From JANMJD01 sp963847945 (GTDB lineage: Bacteria; Actinomycetota; Acidimicrobiia; Acidimicrobiales; Ilumatobacteraceae): a stretch of DNA of 64,000 bases. The first letter of the stretch is position 1; the number at the start of each line of letters is the position of its first letter. The notes under the pieces were generated by a model. The model worked only from the letters and a program-made list of their open reading frames with translations, made no database searches and had not been told where the DNA came from. Of the stretch, positions 40,633 through 49,942 are shown one piece after another. A program made the translations under genes and the position numbers. The stretch is from the NCBI GenBank assembly GCA_963847945.1, contig CAWKBX010000001.1, forward strand, positions 496,001-560,000, given 5' to 3'.

Positions 40633-41358
40633 TCACGTCTCGATGCCGCCGAACCGACGATTGCGCTCCTGGAATTCGACGATTGCCGCGGCGAAGTCTT
40701 CCTTGCGGAAGTCAGGCCACAACGTCGGCGTGAACACCAGCTCGGAGTAGGCCAGCTCCCACAACAGGAAGTTCGAGATGCGATACTCACCGCTCGTGCG
40801 AACCACCAGGTCGGGGTCGGGCATGTCGGGGTAGTAGAAGTGCTTGCGCAGGTTCTTCTCGTTGATGTCGTCGGCCTTGGCCCCGTCGGCAACCATTTGG
40901 CGCACCGCATCGAGGATCTCGGCCCGGCCGCCGTAGTTGAAGGCGAACGTCAAGGTCATCGTCCGGTTGTTCTTGGTCAACTCCATCGATTCGTCCTGCT
41001 CACGCATCAGTTTGCGGGGCACTCGCCAATCTCGGCGGCCTGCGAAGCGGATGCGGACCCCCTGCTGATGGAGCACACCCCGGCGGCGCGTGAGGATCTC
41101 GCGGTTGAAGTTCATCAGGAAGCGAACCTCGTCGATCGGGCGCTTCCAGTTCTCGGTCGAGAATGCATAGACGGTCAGCCATTTGACCCCGAGGTCAAGC
41201 GCCCCCTCGACGACATCCCACAGCGCTTCCTCGCCGGCTGCATGGCCCTCGGTGCGCTTCAACCCCTGTCGTTGTGCCCACCGCCCGTTGCCATCCATGA
41301 CACAGGCGACATGCGCCGGGATCTTCTTCGAATCGATGCCGGACTTCCAGTCGCTCAC
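40633..41358 (-). CDS. uppS: Isoprenyl transferase (undecaprenyl diphosphate synthase)
   Basis: Cis-prenyltransferase that makes long-chain lipid carriers for cell-wall synthesis. GTG 41358 gives 241 residues, the normal size. Conserved regions: HVACVMDGNGRWAQ at the N-terminus, the GHAAG segment, VYAFSTENWKRP, TFAFNYGGRAEI and RTSGEYRISNFLLWE near the end. It is immediately upstream of recO on the same strand, an association known in actinobacteria, and divergent from the DinG gene across 36 bases. Confidence 0.95.
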   Translation of the reverse strand: MSDWKSGIDSKKIPAHVACVMDGNGRWAQRQGLKRTEGHAAGEEALWDVVEGALDLGVKWLTVYAFSTENWKRPIDEVRFLMNFNREILTRRRGVLHQQGVRIRFAGRRDWRVPRKLMREQDESMELTKNNRTMTLTFAFNYGGRAEILDAVRQMVADGAKADDINEKNLRKHFYYPDMPDPDLVVRTSGEYRISNFLLWELAYSELVFTPTLWPDFRKEDFAAAIVEFQERNRRFGGIET

Positions 41359-41394
41359 GTCGTCCGACAGTACCGCCGGTAGGGTCGCGAACCG

Positions 41395-43281
41395 ATGACG
41401 CCCGACGAAGTGGTTCTCGCCGCTGGGCGGATTACCGCCGCTCTCCCTACTTCGGAAGACCGACCGGGCCAACGGGCGATGGTCGCCGGAGTCGCCAACG
41501 CCCTCGAACAGCGACGGCATCTGATCGTCGAGGCGCCGACCGGGGTCGGCAAGTCGTTGGGCTACCTCGTTCCCGCCGCCCTCAGCGGCCGTAAGGTCGT
41601 CATCACCACTGCCACCAAAGCACTGCAAGACCAATTGGCGAACAAAGATCTGCCGTTCCTCGTCTCGCAACTGAAGCAGGATCTGACGTTCGCCGTGCTC
41701 AAGGGACGGTCGAACTACCTGTGCCTGCAACGGCTGCGCGAGGTGCAGTCAACCCAGGAAGGCCAGTTGGAGCTGGAAGAGCTGACCACGACGATCCGAG
41801 CCGAGGTCAAGAGGTTGGCATCGTGGGCCGCCACCTCACCGTCGGGCGATGCCGCCGAGCTCGACTGGTCGCCGAGCGACCGGGCCTGGCAGGCCGTCAG
41901 CGTTTCGTCGGACGAATGCCCCGGGGCAACGGCGTGCCCGATGGGCGAGTCGTGCTTTGCTGAACTGGCCAAACGACGGGCGGCGGCCGCCGACATCCTC
42001 GTCGTCAACACCCACCTCTACGGCCTCGACGTGGCGATGAACGGTACCTGGTTGCCCGAACACGAGATCGTCGTCGTCGATGAAGCCCACCAGCTCGAAG
42101 ACGTGATGTCCGACACCGTCGGCATCTCGATCGGTATCAGCCGGTACTCGCGTACCGCAGGGGCACTGCGACGGATCATCGCCGATCCGCTGCTGGTCGC
42201 CTCGGTCGCCGACGACGCCGGGGCATTGCGCGCCGTGCTCGCTCCCCTGCTCGGCACCCGACTCCCCCATCCGTTGCCGGACGCGGTCATCGACACCCTG
42301 GTCAACTCCCGCCGCCATCTGGAAGGGGCAATGGAGGCCCTGCGATCGATCCAGACGAGCAACGACGACGCCAAACAGCGGGTGCTGCGGGGCCAGCAGC
42401 TGTCGGGTCGACTCATCGAGCACATCGACCAAGCCGTGAGCTACGGCTCGACCTACGTCGCCTTCGTCGCCGGGTCGCCCGAGCATCCCCGCTTGGAGAT
42501 CGCCCCCCTCGACGTCGGGCCGACGCTGAATGAGGGTGTGTGGGCCAAACGCACGGCGATCCTGACCAGCGCGACAATTCCCCAGCATCTGGCCCAACGG
42601 GTCGGTCTGCCACCGACGATGTTCGACGAGTTGAGCGTCGAAAGCCCCTTCGACCTGGGTGCCAACGGACTGATCTACTGCGCGATGCATCTGCCCGACC
42701 CGCGCCATGCCAACTTCGCTGCGGCAACCCACGTCGAACTCGAAGCGCTGATCAACGCGGCGGGAGGGCGCACCCTGGCGTTGTTCACCAGCTACAAGGC
42801 AATGGATGCCGCCGCCGATGCGCTACGCGACAGGCTCGGCGTACGCGTGATCACCCAGCGCGAGCTGCCCAAAGGGGCATTGGTGCGCGAGTTCAGCGGC
42901 GACGAGACGTCGTGCCTGTTTGCCACCGCCGGGTTCTTCCAGGGCGTCGACATTCCTGGTCGCACACTGTCACTGGTGACCATCGACAAGATCCCGTTCC
43001 CGCGGCCCGACGACCCGTTGCTGTCGGCTCGCCGCGAGCAACTCGGGTCGAGTGCGTTCTCGACGATCGACGTGCCCCGGGCGGCGATGCTGCTCGCCCA
43101 GGCCGCCGGGCGGTTGATTCGTTCGACGACCGACAAGGGCGTCGTCGCGGTCTTTGACAAGCGACTCGGCACGGCCAACTACCGCTGGGACATCGTCCGC
43201 TCACTCCCGGCGATGCGCCGCACCCGCCATCGCGCCGATGCCGAGGCGTTCCTGCGCGAAATCACCAACACGCCAAGCTGA
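41395..43281 (+). CDS. dinG: DinG/XPD-family ATP-dependent DNA helicase
   Basis: A superfamily-2 helicase of 628 residues. Walker A is EAPTGVGKS at residues 46-54, the DEAH box is at 229-232, and motif VI is AAGRLIRSTTDKGVVAVFDKR. Between motif I and DEAH lie the cysteines of an XPD-like iron-sulfur domain (NYLCLQRL and CPGATACPMGESCF). The ATG at 41395 is close to the uppS start on the other strand, so the two promoters must share 36 bases. Repair or R-loop removal is the role known for relatives. Confidence 0.93.
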   Translation: MTPDEVVLAAGRITAALPTSEDRPGQRAMVAGVANALEQRRHLIVEAPTGVGKSLGYLVPAALSGRKVVITTATKALQDQLANKDLPFLVSQLKQDLTFAVLKGRSNYLCLQRLREVQSTQEGQLELEELTTTIRAEVKRLASWAATSPSGDAAELDWSPSDRAWQAVSVSSDECPGATACPMGESCFAELAKRRAAAADILVVNTHLYGLDVAMNGTWLPEHEIVVVDEAHQLEDVMSDTVGISIGISRYSRTAGALRRIIADPLLVASVADDAGALRAVLAPLLGTRLPHPLPDAVIDTLVNSRRHLEGAMEALRSIQTSNDDAKQRVLRGQQLSGRLIEHIDQAVSYGSTYVAFVAGSPEHPRLEIAPLDVGPTLNEGVWAKRTAILTSATIPQHLAQRVGLPPTMFDELSVESPFDLGANGLIYCAMHLPDPRHANFAAATHVELEALINAAGGRTLALFTSYKAMDAAADALRDRLGVRVITQRELPKGALVREFSGDETSCLFATAGFFQGVDIPGRTLSLVTIDKIPFPRPDDPLLSARREQLGSSAFSTIDVPRAAMLLAQAAGRLIRSTTDKGVVAVFDKRLGTANYRWDIVRSLPAMRRTRHRADAEAFLREITNTPS

Positions 43282-43313
43282 TCGCGATCCGTCCGACCGA
43301 TACTGTCGGGCCG

Positions 43314-44081
43314 GTGGAAACCTCCGATGATCCCGATCTGGTTACCGTTGCCGTTGTCAACGGCGTGGCGACGATCACCCTCAACTCGCCGGCCAACCGC
43401 AATGCGCTGTCGGACCGGCTGCTGACCGACCTGCACACCGCGCTCGACCGGGCCGAACAGCCCGACGTGCGGGTCGCCATCATCGATCACGTCGGCTCGG
43501 CGTTCTGCGCAGGCATGGACTTGCGCGAACGCATCCGTGGCGATGCCGCCGCCAATCAGGCCATCTCATCGGCCTTCGTGTCAGCTCTCGAGCGCGTCGA
43601 ATCGATGGCCCCGGTGGTCATCGCGGCCGTCAGCGGGGCGGTACGGGCCGGAGGGGTCGGTTTGATGGCGGCCTGCGACCTGATCGTGGCCCACTCGGCG
43701 GTCACCTTTGCGTTCTCGGAGGTCCGCATCGGGGTCGCGCCGGCGATCATCTCGCGGCCCGTACTCCGCCGCGTGCCCTGGTCGGCGATCGCCGCGCCCT
43801 TCCTCACCGGCGAGGCGTTCGATGCTCCGGCGGCCCGGGCGATGGGCCTGATCACGCACGTCAGCGACGACGTCGCCACCACGATCACCGGTCTGGTCGA
43901 CGGGGTCCTGCAGGCCGCTCCTGGGGCGGTAGCGGCGACCAAGCGGGTGTTACGCGCCGCCGACGCCGTACAGGCCTACGACGCCCTTCAAGCCGCCTCC
44001 GACGAGATGTTCGCCGGCCCCGAGGGCCAGGAAGGGATGCGCTCGTTTCTTGAACGACGACGCCCCTCGTGGGTCGGGTAG
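43314..44081 (+). CDS. Enoyl-CoA hydratase/isomerase family protein
   Basis: A 255-residue crotonase. GTG 43314 starts the protein (METSDDPDLVTVAVVNG). Oxyanion-hole segments are GSAFCAGMDLRER and SGAVRAGGVGLMAACD; the region around FSEVRIGVAPAIIS carries the usual active-site glutamate position. It follows the helicase gene by 32 bases and ends 24 bases from the stop of the response regulator, which runs toward it. A role linked to the helicase is not expected; it probably belongs to acyl-CoA metabolism. Confidence 0.88.
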   Translation: METSDDPDLVTVAVVNGVATITLNSPANRNALSDRLLTDLHTALDRAEQPDVRVAIIDHVGSAFCAGMDLRERIRGDAAANQAISSAFVSALERVESMAPVVIAAVSGAVRAGGVGLMAACDLIVAHSAVTFAFSEVRIGVAPAIISRPVLRRVPWSAIAAPFLTGEAFDAPAARAMGLITHVSDDVATTITGLVDGVLQAAPGAVAATKRVLRAADAVQAYDALQAASDEMFAGPEGQEGMRSFLERRRPSWVG

Positions 44082-44105
44082 CCGGTCGGTTCGCGCCCCG
44101 CAGGA

Positions 44106-44795
44106 CTACACCTGTAAGCGGTATCCGATTCCTCGTACCGTGACGACGAGCCGCGGGTCTTCCGGGGAATCCTCGATCTTGACCCGTAGGCGGCGCACAT
44201 GGGCGTCGACCAACCGGCTGTCGCCGAGGTACTCATACCCCCACACCCGTTCGAGCAGTTGATCGCGCGAGAGCACCATGCCCACGTGGTCGGCGAACTC
44301 GCACAGCAGGTTGAACTCGGTCTTGGTCAGGCTCAGCTCGCGGCCCGACTTGAGCACCACCCCCTGCTCACGGCGCAGTTCGACATCGCCGAACATCTGT
44401 GACTTCGCGGCGGCGGTCGGGACGTGTTCGTGCAATTGCACCCGGCGAAGGTGAGCGCGGATCCGAGCCGACAACTCCTTGGGCACGACCGGCTTGGTGA
44501 CGTAGTCGTCGGCCCCGGCTTCGAGCCCCGCCACCATGTCGTAGGTATCGGTCTGGGCCGTCACGATGATGATCGGCACGATCGACTTCTTGCGGATCGC
44601 CCGACACACCTCGAACCCGGACAGATCGGGTAGCCGTAAGTCGAGGAGCACCAGGTCGGGCTCCTTGCTCTCGAACGCGGCAAGACCGCTGCGCCCGTCG
44701 GGGGCCTCACGCACGTCGTACCCCTCGTCCTCGAGGGCGAGGCGCAACGCCAGACGAATGTGATCGTCGTCCTCGATAAACAGCAGTGAGTGCAA
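44106..44795 (-). CDS. OmpR-family response regulator, MtrA-like
   Basis: A 229-residue two-component response regulator with an N-terminal receiver domain and a C-terminal winged helix. The acidic pocket is EDDD (residues 8-11), the phospho-accepting aspartate is D52 (LLDLRLP), with T79 and K101 completing the site. The TAQTDTYDMVAGLEAGADDY stretch and PKELSARIRAHLRR parallel the MtrA subfamily of actinobacteria. The winged helix ends VDAHVRRLRVKIEDSPEDPRLV. It is divergent from a kinase gene whose partner lipoprotein also matches the MtrAB-LpqB arrangement, which supports the call; MtrA is only inferred. Confidence 0.9.
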   Translation of the reverse strand: MHSLLFIEDDDHIRLALRLALEDEGYDVREAPDGRSGLAAFESKEPDLVLLDLRLPDLSGFEVCRAIRKKSIVPIIIVTAQTDTYDMVAGLEAGADDYVTKPVVPKELSARIRAHLRRVQLHEHVPTAAAKSQMFGDVELRREQGVVLKSGRELSLTKTEFNLLCEFADHVGMVLSRDQLLERVWGYEYLGDSRLVDAHVRRLRVKIEDSPEDPRLVVTVRGIGYRLQV

Positions 44796-44881
44796 CCTGT
44801 GACCTCAATCCAGAAATTTGTTACCTAATGCGCGCAATCCGAGCGTCAGCCCGTCACAAACGCCGACCATCATTACCAGTG

Positions 44882-44939
44882 TTCACGCTGCCCCGGTGAG
44901 GTGCCTTCCTCCCCCTGGCGCCTCACCGGACAGCGTGAA
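44882..44939. promoter_or_regulatory. Long inverted repeat between regulator and kinase genes
   Basis: A near-perfect hairpin with 9-bp outer arms (TTCACGCTG / CAGCGTGAA), 9-bp inner arms (CCGGTGAGG / CCTCACCGG), four further pairs and an 11-base loop. The only irregularity is CC opposite A between the outer and inner arms. It lies between the divergent starts of the response regulator (44795) and the kinase (44991), in front of both. It could be an operator, an RNA structure in the kinase leader or a transcription insulator; none is proven. Confidence 0.6.
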
Positions 44940-44990
44940 GCAAGTCCCGGCCTGATGGTCTCCCGCCGAATCGCCCCAAAGGTATCCCCG

Positions 44991-46421
44991 GTGAGCCATG
45001 CTGTGAGTGTGCCCCTTCGACGAGACCGCCGACGAACCCGTCGTCTTGTAGGCCTCCGCACCCGGGTCACCGTGTTCTTCTCGATCGCTGGGTTGGTGCT
45101 GTCGCTGGGCTTGTCGGCATTGACCTACGCCGTTGCCCGCAACTACCTGCTCGATCAGCACCGCAACGCCGCCGAGAATCAGACATATGCCAACGCCGAG
45201 TTCATCCGCAGCAAGCTCAACGACAAGGTTCTTCCTGGAGCCGCTGTGTCGAGGGTGGCCACCGACGGGCAACTGGGCTTTGCCGTGTTGATGATCGGCC
45301 CGAAGAAGACACCGATTCCGACCGCCCAACTCCGCTACACCGATCAAGACCTGCCGGTGAAACTTCGCAGCGCGTTCGACGAAGGTAAGGCTGCGGCCGG
45401 CGTGGAGTATCAGACCGTCGACAAAAAACCCTTCCTGATCGTCGGGGTCAGGATCGCCGCCTACGACGCCAACTACTTCGAAGGATTCCCGCTCGAAAAC
45501 GTCGAAAAGACGATGCGGGTGATCGGCACATCCCTGGCGATCGGCGCGATCGTTACCACCCTGGCCGCCGCCGGCATCGGCTGGTGGGCGAGCCGCGGTC
45601 TCCTACGACCGGTTGCCCGCGTGGCTGATGCCGCGGCCGAGTTGGCATCGGGCAGCCTCAACTTCCGGCTGCCGTCGGAACTCGACCCCGATCTCGACCG
45701 GCTGGCCAGTTCGTTCAACGACATGGCTGACGCGATTCAGGCCCGTATCCAGCGCGAAACGCGCTTTGCCTCGGATGTCAGCCATGAGTTGCGCTCCCCG
45801 ATCACGGCGCTGACCGCCGGCATCGAGGTCCTCGATGCCCGCCGGGCCGACCTGCCCGAACGGAGCCAACAAGCCCTCGATGTGGTCGTCAACCAGGTGC
45901 GACGCTTCGACCAACTCGTGCTCGACCTGCTCGAACTGTCCCGTCTCGATGCCGGTACCCCTGATTTGCACCGTGAGGAACTCATCTTGTCCGACGTCGT
46001 CGGACGGGTGGCCAAGCGATACGGCTTCTCGGATGTACCGATTGTCGTCAGCTCCGGCGGCCATCGGCCGATTCAGGTCGACAAGCGACGTTTGGAGCGG
46101 ATCGTGTCCAACTTGCTCGACAACGCCAAGCAGCACGGCGGCGGTCCGACCCGCATCGCCATTGAATCGAGCAACGACGCCGACGGCGTGCTCCTGCGAT
46201 TGGTCGTCGAGGACGCCGGGCCGGGGGTGGCGATGAGCGAGCGGACCCGCATCTTCGAGCGCTTCGCCCGCGGCACCGCCGCCCGCCAGCGCATCGGGAC
46301 CGGCCTCGGCCTCGCCTTGGTCGATGAGCACGCCCAGGCCCACGGCGGGTCGGCGTGGGTCGAGGATCGCCCCGGTGGCGGGTCTCGTTTCGTCGTCAGC
46401 TTCCCGGCGGTCGTCAAGTGA
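44991..46421 (+). CDS. Sensor histidine kinase, MtrB-like
   Basis: A membrane sensor kinase of about 476 residues. GTG 44991 or 45009 starts it. An Arg-rich stretch (RRDRRRTRRLVGLRTR) precedes the first membrane helix (FSIAGLVLSLGLSALTYAV). An extracytoplasmic region of about 120 residues and a second helix (TSLAIGAIVTTLAAAGIGWW) follow. Then come a HAMP linker, the phospho-accepting histidine in DVSHELRSPIT (about residue 265), the N-box NLLDNAKQHGGG, and the G-boxes DAGPGV and GTGLGLALVDEHAQAHGG. It overlaps the downstream lipoprotein by GTGA, matching the mtrB-lpqB order in actinobacteria. Confidence 0.93.
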   Translation: MSHAVSVPLRRDRRRTRRLVGLRTRVTVFFSIAGLVLSLGLSALTYAVARNYLLDQHRNAAENQTYANAEFIRSKLNDKVLPGAAVSRVATDGQLGFAVLMIGPKKTPIPTAQLRYTDQDLPVKLRSAFDEGKAAAGVEYQTVDKKPFLIVGVRIAAYDANYFEGFPLENVEKTMRVIGTSLAIGAIVTTLAAAGIGWWASRGLLRPVARVADAAAELASGSLNFRLPSELDPDLDRLASSFNDMADAIQARIQRETRFASDVSHELRSPITALTAGIEVLDARRADLPERSQQALDVVVNQVRRFDQLVLDLLELSRLDAGTPDLHREELILSDVVGRVAKRYGFSDVPIVVSSGGHRPIQVDKRRLERIVSNLLDNAKQHGGGPTRIAIESSNDADGVLLRLVVEDAGPGVAMSERTRIFERFARGTAARQRIGTGLGLALVDEHAQAHGGSAWVEDRPGGGSRFVVSFPAVVK

Positions 46422-47101
46422 GGCGATCGGTCGTCGGCATCATCAGCGTGGCCTCGGTCGCCGCGGTCATTGCCGCCTGCAGCGTGCCGGGCGACGGCGA
46501 GTTCCAACAGATCGACGCGGCCGACGTCGCGTTCGGGTTGGCCGAGACGACGACCACCGCCCCGCCAACCACGATCGCCCCGTCGACCACCGTCGACCAG
46601 ACCACCTCGACCGCGCTTGCGACGACGACCACCACGATTCCCGAGCCCACCACCACGGCCGGCCCCCAGACCGAGCCCGTCGATCTGTATTTCGTGATCG
46701 GTGACCGGCTGGTGAAGACGACCCAATCCCTTGTCTATCCAGCGACCGCCGAGTCGGTCATCCGGCGACTCCTCGTCGGCCCGGCGTCGGAACTTCGTTC
46801 GAAGCTGCCGATTCTCGACGAAGCGCAGGCGGCCGAAACACCGGCCGAGGAGTTGCCGATCCGCGTCGAGGTGGAACGAGGCGTCGCCCAGGTCACCGTT
46901 CCGGCGAGCTTCTCGGAAATCGGCGAGGGGGCCGAGTTGGCCTTCGGTCAAATCGTTCTCAGCCTGGCCCGCTTCGGTATCGGCTCGGTCGTTTTCATGG
47001 CCGACGGAGCACCGATCCAGGTCATCCTGGCCGACGGCACCGTCACCGCCGAGGGCGACCCGGTCACGGTCGAGGACTACGTCAGCCTCAAGCAGTCGTA
47101 G
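46418..47101 (+). CDS. GerMN-domain lipoprotein (LpqB-like)
   Basis: A 227-residue exported lipoprotein starting at GTG 46418, which overlaps the kinase stop. It has a basic start, a hydrophobic segment (VVGIISVASVAAVIA) and the lipobox IAAC. A long Thr/Pro linker (TTTTTIPEPTTTA) follows. Then comes a domain with VDLYFVIGDRLV, RLLVGPASE and GIGSVVFMADGAPIQVILADG, the pattern of a GerMN module. In actinobacteria the lipoprotein LpqB, which contains GerMN, modulates MtrB; this one is much shorter than typical LpqB and lacks its beta-propeller part. Confidence 0.8.
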   Translation: MRRSVVGIISVASVAAVIAACSVPGDGEFQQIDAADVAFGLAETTTTAPPTTIAPSTTVDQTTSTALATTTTTIPEPTTTAGPQTEPVDLYFVIGDRLVKTTQSLVYPATAESVIRRLLVGPASELRSKLPILDEAQAAETPAEELPIRVEVERGVAQVTVPASFSEIGEGAELAFGQIVLSLARFGIGSVVFMADGAPIQVILADGTVTAEGDPVTVEDYVSLKQS

Positions 47102-47151
47102 CGAGATTCAACGGGTCATCGCGGCACGTGTCGGCCGGCCCGACCCTTCGC

Positions 47152-48003
47152 TCAGTAACCGAGGCGAGATACCCGGTCGGCCCGGCGTTGCCAGTCTTTG
47201 TCGACCTTGACGACGAGTTCGAGGTAGGTCCCCTCGGGAAGGTGGGCACGAGCGCGGGTTCCGACATCTTTGAGGATCGCTCCGCCCTTGCCGATGACCA
47301 TGCCCTTTTGGCTCTCGCGTTCGACGATGATCTCGACGCGCACCCGCCGGCCATCGTTTTCGACCACCCGAGTGGCGATCGAATAGGGCAGTTCGTCACG
47401 GGTGACCAGCAACAACTGCTCACGGACCAACTCGGCCATCCACACGTCTTCGGGCAGGTCGGTGACCATGTCGTCGGGAAAGAGCCAGGGTCCATCGGGA
47501 GCTGCGTCGAGGAGGTGACGCAGCAACACATCGAGCCCGTCGCCCGTCTTGGCCGACACCGGGAAGTAGGCCGAGGCACCGAGCTCGCCGACCACGGTCA
47601 ACATCTTGAGGACCTGGGACTGCGTGGCGATGTCGACCTTGTTGACGACGACGACCATCTTGCCCGAGGCGGCTGACGGGAGTTGCTCGGCTACCCACCG
47701 GTCGCCCGATCCGAAGGCAGCTGTCGCATCGAGAACGAGGCAGACCGCGTCGACATCTTCCAGCGCACCGAGGGCGCTGGTGTTCACGCTTTCCCCGAGG
47801 GCGGTGACGGGCTTGTGCAACCCGGGGGTGTCGACAAAGACCAATTGGGTCTGATCGTCGGTGCGTACCCCCCGCACGGCGAAGCGCGTGGTCTGCGGCT
47901 TGTCGGAGACGATCGAGATCTTGTGCCCACAGAGGTGGTTGAGCAGTGTCGACTTACCGGCGTTCGGGCGGCCGGCGAGAGCAATCAGCGAACACCTCAT
48001 CAT
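47152..48003 (-). CDS. era: GTPase Era
   Basis: Ribosome-assembly GTPase that binds 16S rRNA. The G-domain has GRPNAGKS (residues 11-18), VDTPGLHKP and NKVD. The C-terminal KH domain has RESQKGMVIGKGGAILKDVG. The length (283 residues) is normal. Its ATG overlaps the CorC-like stop by four bases. It converges with the LpqB-like lipoprotein gene, leaving 50 bases with no hairpin seen. Confidence 0.97.
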   Translation of the reverse strand: MMRCSLIALAGRPNAGKSTLLNHLCGHKISIVSDKPQTTRFAVRGVRTDDQTQLVFVDTPGLHKPVTALGESVNTSALGALEDVDAVCLVLDATAAFGSGDRWVAEQLPSAASGKMVVVVNKVDIATQSQVLKMLTVVGELGASAYFPVSAKTGDGLDVLLRHLLDAAPDGPWLFPDDMVTDLPEDVWMAELVREQLLLVTRDELPYSIATRVVENDGRRVRVEIIVERESQKGMVIGKGGAILKDVGTRARAHLPEGTYLELVVKVDKDWQRRADRVSRLGY

Positions 48004-49334
48004 CGGGCGGCGATCGAGGAATTGGCCGTCTCGCCACCATCAGCGTCACCAGTGAGCACCGAGATGCGCAGGCGGCGGATCCGCCGACCGTCGATCTGTT
48101 CCACCTTGAAACGCCAACCCTGGCGGTCGATCGTCTCGCCCGCTGAGGGCACGTGGCCGAGGGTGCCGAAGACAAACCCACCAATGGTGTCCCAGTCCTC
48201 GTCGGGGAGTTGCAGCTCGAGGAGCTCGTTGATATCGCTGACCGCCGTTCCACCCTCGACGAGGTAGTCGCCGTCGGGTTGGCGCTGTACCTCGTCCTCC
48301 TCGATGTCGTATTCGTCGACGATCTCGCCGACGAGTTCTTCGAGGCAGTCCTCGAGGGTGATCAGCCCGGCGAGTCCGCCGTATTCGTTGGCGACGATCG
48401 CCAGATGGAACTTCTCGGCTTGCATCTCCCGCATCAGGCGGGCAACGGCCTTGTTCTCGGGAATGAACCGCACCGAGCGCACGATGTCGATGGCGGGGGT
48501 TCCCCCGCGGCCGGCTCGCTCGGCGGTGATCAGATCTTTGAGATAGAGCAGGCCGACGACGTCGTCGTCTTCCTCATCGAGCATCGGCAACCGGCTGAAG
48601 CCATGCTGAATGGCAACGTCGAGCGCTTCCGACACCGTGACACCTGCCTCGATCGTCACCATGTCGGGACGGGGCACCATCACCTCACGAGCCACGGTGT
48701 CGCCGAACTCGATGATCGACTCGATCAGCTCGCGTTCCTCGTGTTCGATGACGTCGTCTTGGGCGGCCGCCTCGACAATGCCGAGCAGCTCCTGCTCCGA
48801 CACAAACGGGCCCTTCTCAAGGCCCTTGCCCGGCATGATCACGTTGGTGAGCTTGATCAGGCCCTTGGAGACCAACTGCAGCGGCGGAAACGCGGCCAGA
48901 GCCAGCGTGGGCCGTGCCGTGAGCAGCGCGGCACGTTCGGGATAGAGCAGCGCGTATGTCTTGGGCATCGCCTCAGCCAGCACGTAGAAGACCACGACGT
49001 TGAGGGCGACGCCACCAACGACACCCCAGGTGCCGTACGGCTTGGCGACGATGCCGGTGAGCGTGGCCTGCACGGTTTGGCAGATGTTGGTGGTGAGCAA
49101 CACCGAGTTGACCCAGCGCTCGGGATTGGCCACCAGCTTGAGCAGCGATCGCCCCGACTTGTGCCCCTTGTCGAGGAGCGCCGATGCCTTCGGCTTGGTC
49201 ATCCGCGACAGCGACATCTCGGCAACCGCCAAGAAGACAAGGACGAACAGCAGCACCACGATGACGGCAATCAACAACACGTTGGTCGAGTTTCCGTTGG
49301 ACACGACCGCGGGGTCGGCAGCAGTCAACATCAC
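48000..49334 (-). CDS. Hemolysin C/CorC-family membrane protein (CNNM, CBS, CorC_HlyC)
   Basis: A 444-residue integral membrane protein. The N-terminal CNNM (DUF21) domain has four hydrophobic helices, the first being TNVLLIAVIVVLLFVLVFLA. A pair of CBS domains follows (MVPRPDMVTIEAGVTV and NKAVARLMREM), and a C-terminal CorC_HlyC domain ends at RRLRISVLTG. The family is linked to magnesium or cobalt efflux. The stop overlaps era and the start overlaps ybeY (both ATGA), so three genes are translationally coupled. Confidence 0.94.
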   Translation of the reverse strand: MMLTAADPAVVSNGNSTNVLLIAVIVVLLFVLVFLAVAEMSLSRMTKPKASALLDKGHKSGRSLLKLVANPERWVNSVLLTTNICQTVQATLTGIVAKPYGTWGVVGGVALNVVVFYVLAEAMPKTYALLYPERAALLTARPTLALAAFPPLQLVSKGLIKLTNVIMPGKGLEKGPFVSEQELLGIVEAAAQDDVIEHEERELIESIIEFGDTVAREVMVPRPDMVTIEAGVTVSEALDVAIQHGFSRLPMLDEEDDDVVGLLYLKDLITAERAGRGGTPAIDIVRSVRFIPENKAVARLMREMQAEKFHLAIVANEYGGLAGLITLEDCLEELVGEIVDEYDIEEDEVQRQPDGDYLVEGGTAVSDINELLELQLPDEDWDTIGGFVFGTLGHVPSAGETIDRQGWRFKVEQIDGRRIRRLRISVLTGDADGGETANSSIAAR

Positions 49335-49942
49335 TCGCGATGCTCCTGTCGGAAACCTGCAGGGGCCGGCGCTTTCCAGAACAGTTGCTCGAGCAGGGCT
49401 CGCTCGCGCTGGCGCATGGCCACGGCCTCGTCGTCGTCGGCGTGGTCGTAGCCGAGCACGTGGAGCACCCCGTGCACGATCAGCAGGGCGAGTTCGTCGT
49501 CGAACGTGCCGGCATGGTCGGGGGCCTGGCGTTGAGCGACCACCGGGCAGACGACCACATCACCGAGGAGCAGGGGCAGGTCACCGTGGTCGACCGGGGG
49601 CCGGTCGGGGCCACGACCTCCGGCGGGCGGGCCGGCGATCACCTCGACCTCCATCCCCATGCCGTCGGGACCGTCGATCGGGAAGGCGAGAACATCGGTC
49701 GGGCCGGTGACGCCCATGAACGACTCGTTGAGCTCGGCGATGGCGGCCTCGCTGACGAACATCACCGACAATTCGGCCGCCCCCCGGACGCCCTCTGCGG
49801 CAAGCGTGGCTTCAGCCAGCGCCGCCCATCGCTCGGCGTCGATAGCGACGTCGGACTGCTCATCGGCGCAGAACACCTCGGGCACGCCGTCGCCACCGAT
49901 CCGCCGGTTTTCGACCAGCCTTGGGGGCCCGAGCTCAGCCAC
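49331..49942 (-). CDS. ybeY: Endoribonuclease YbeY
   Basis: Zinc-dependent RNase acting in 16S rRNA 3'-end maturation and ribosome quality control. The metal motif HGVLHVLGYDH is present, and the length (203 residues) is somewhat above the E. coli protein because of an N-terminal extension. GTG 49942 overlaps the phoH stop by 8 bases; a longer start upstream lies within phoH and is less likely. A glycine/proline-rich insertion (AGPPAGGRGPDRPPV) lies between the first half and the metal motif. Confidence 0.93.
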   Translation of the reverse strand: MAELGPPRLVENRRIGGDGVPEVFCADEQSDVAIDAERWAALAEATLAAEGVRGAAELSVMFVSEAAIAELNESFMGVTGPTDVLAFPIDGPDGMGMEVEVIAGPPAGGRGPDRPPVDHGDLPLLLGDVVVCPVVAQRQAPDHAGTFDDELALLIVHGVLHVLGYDHADDDEAVAMRQRERALLEQLFWKAPAPAGFRQEHRE

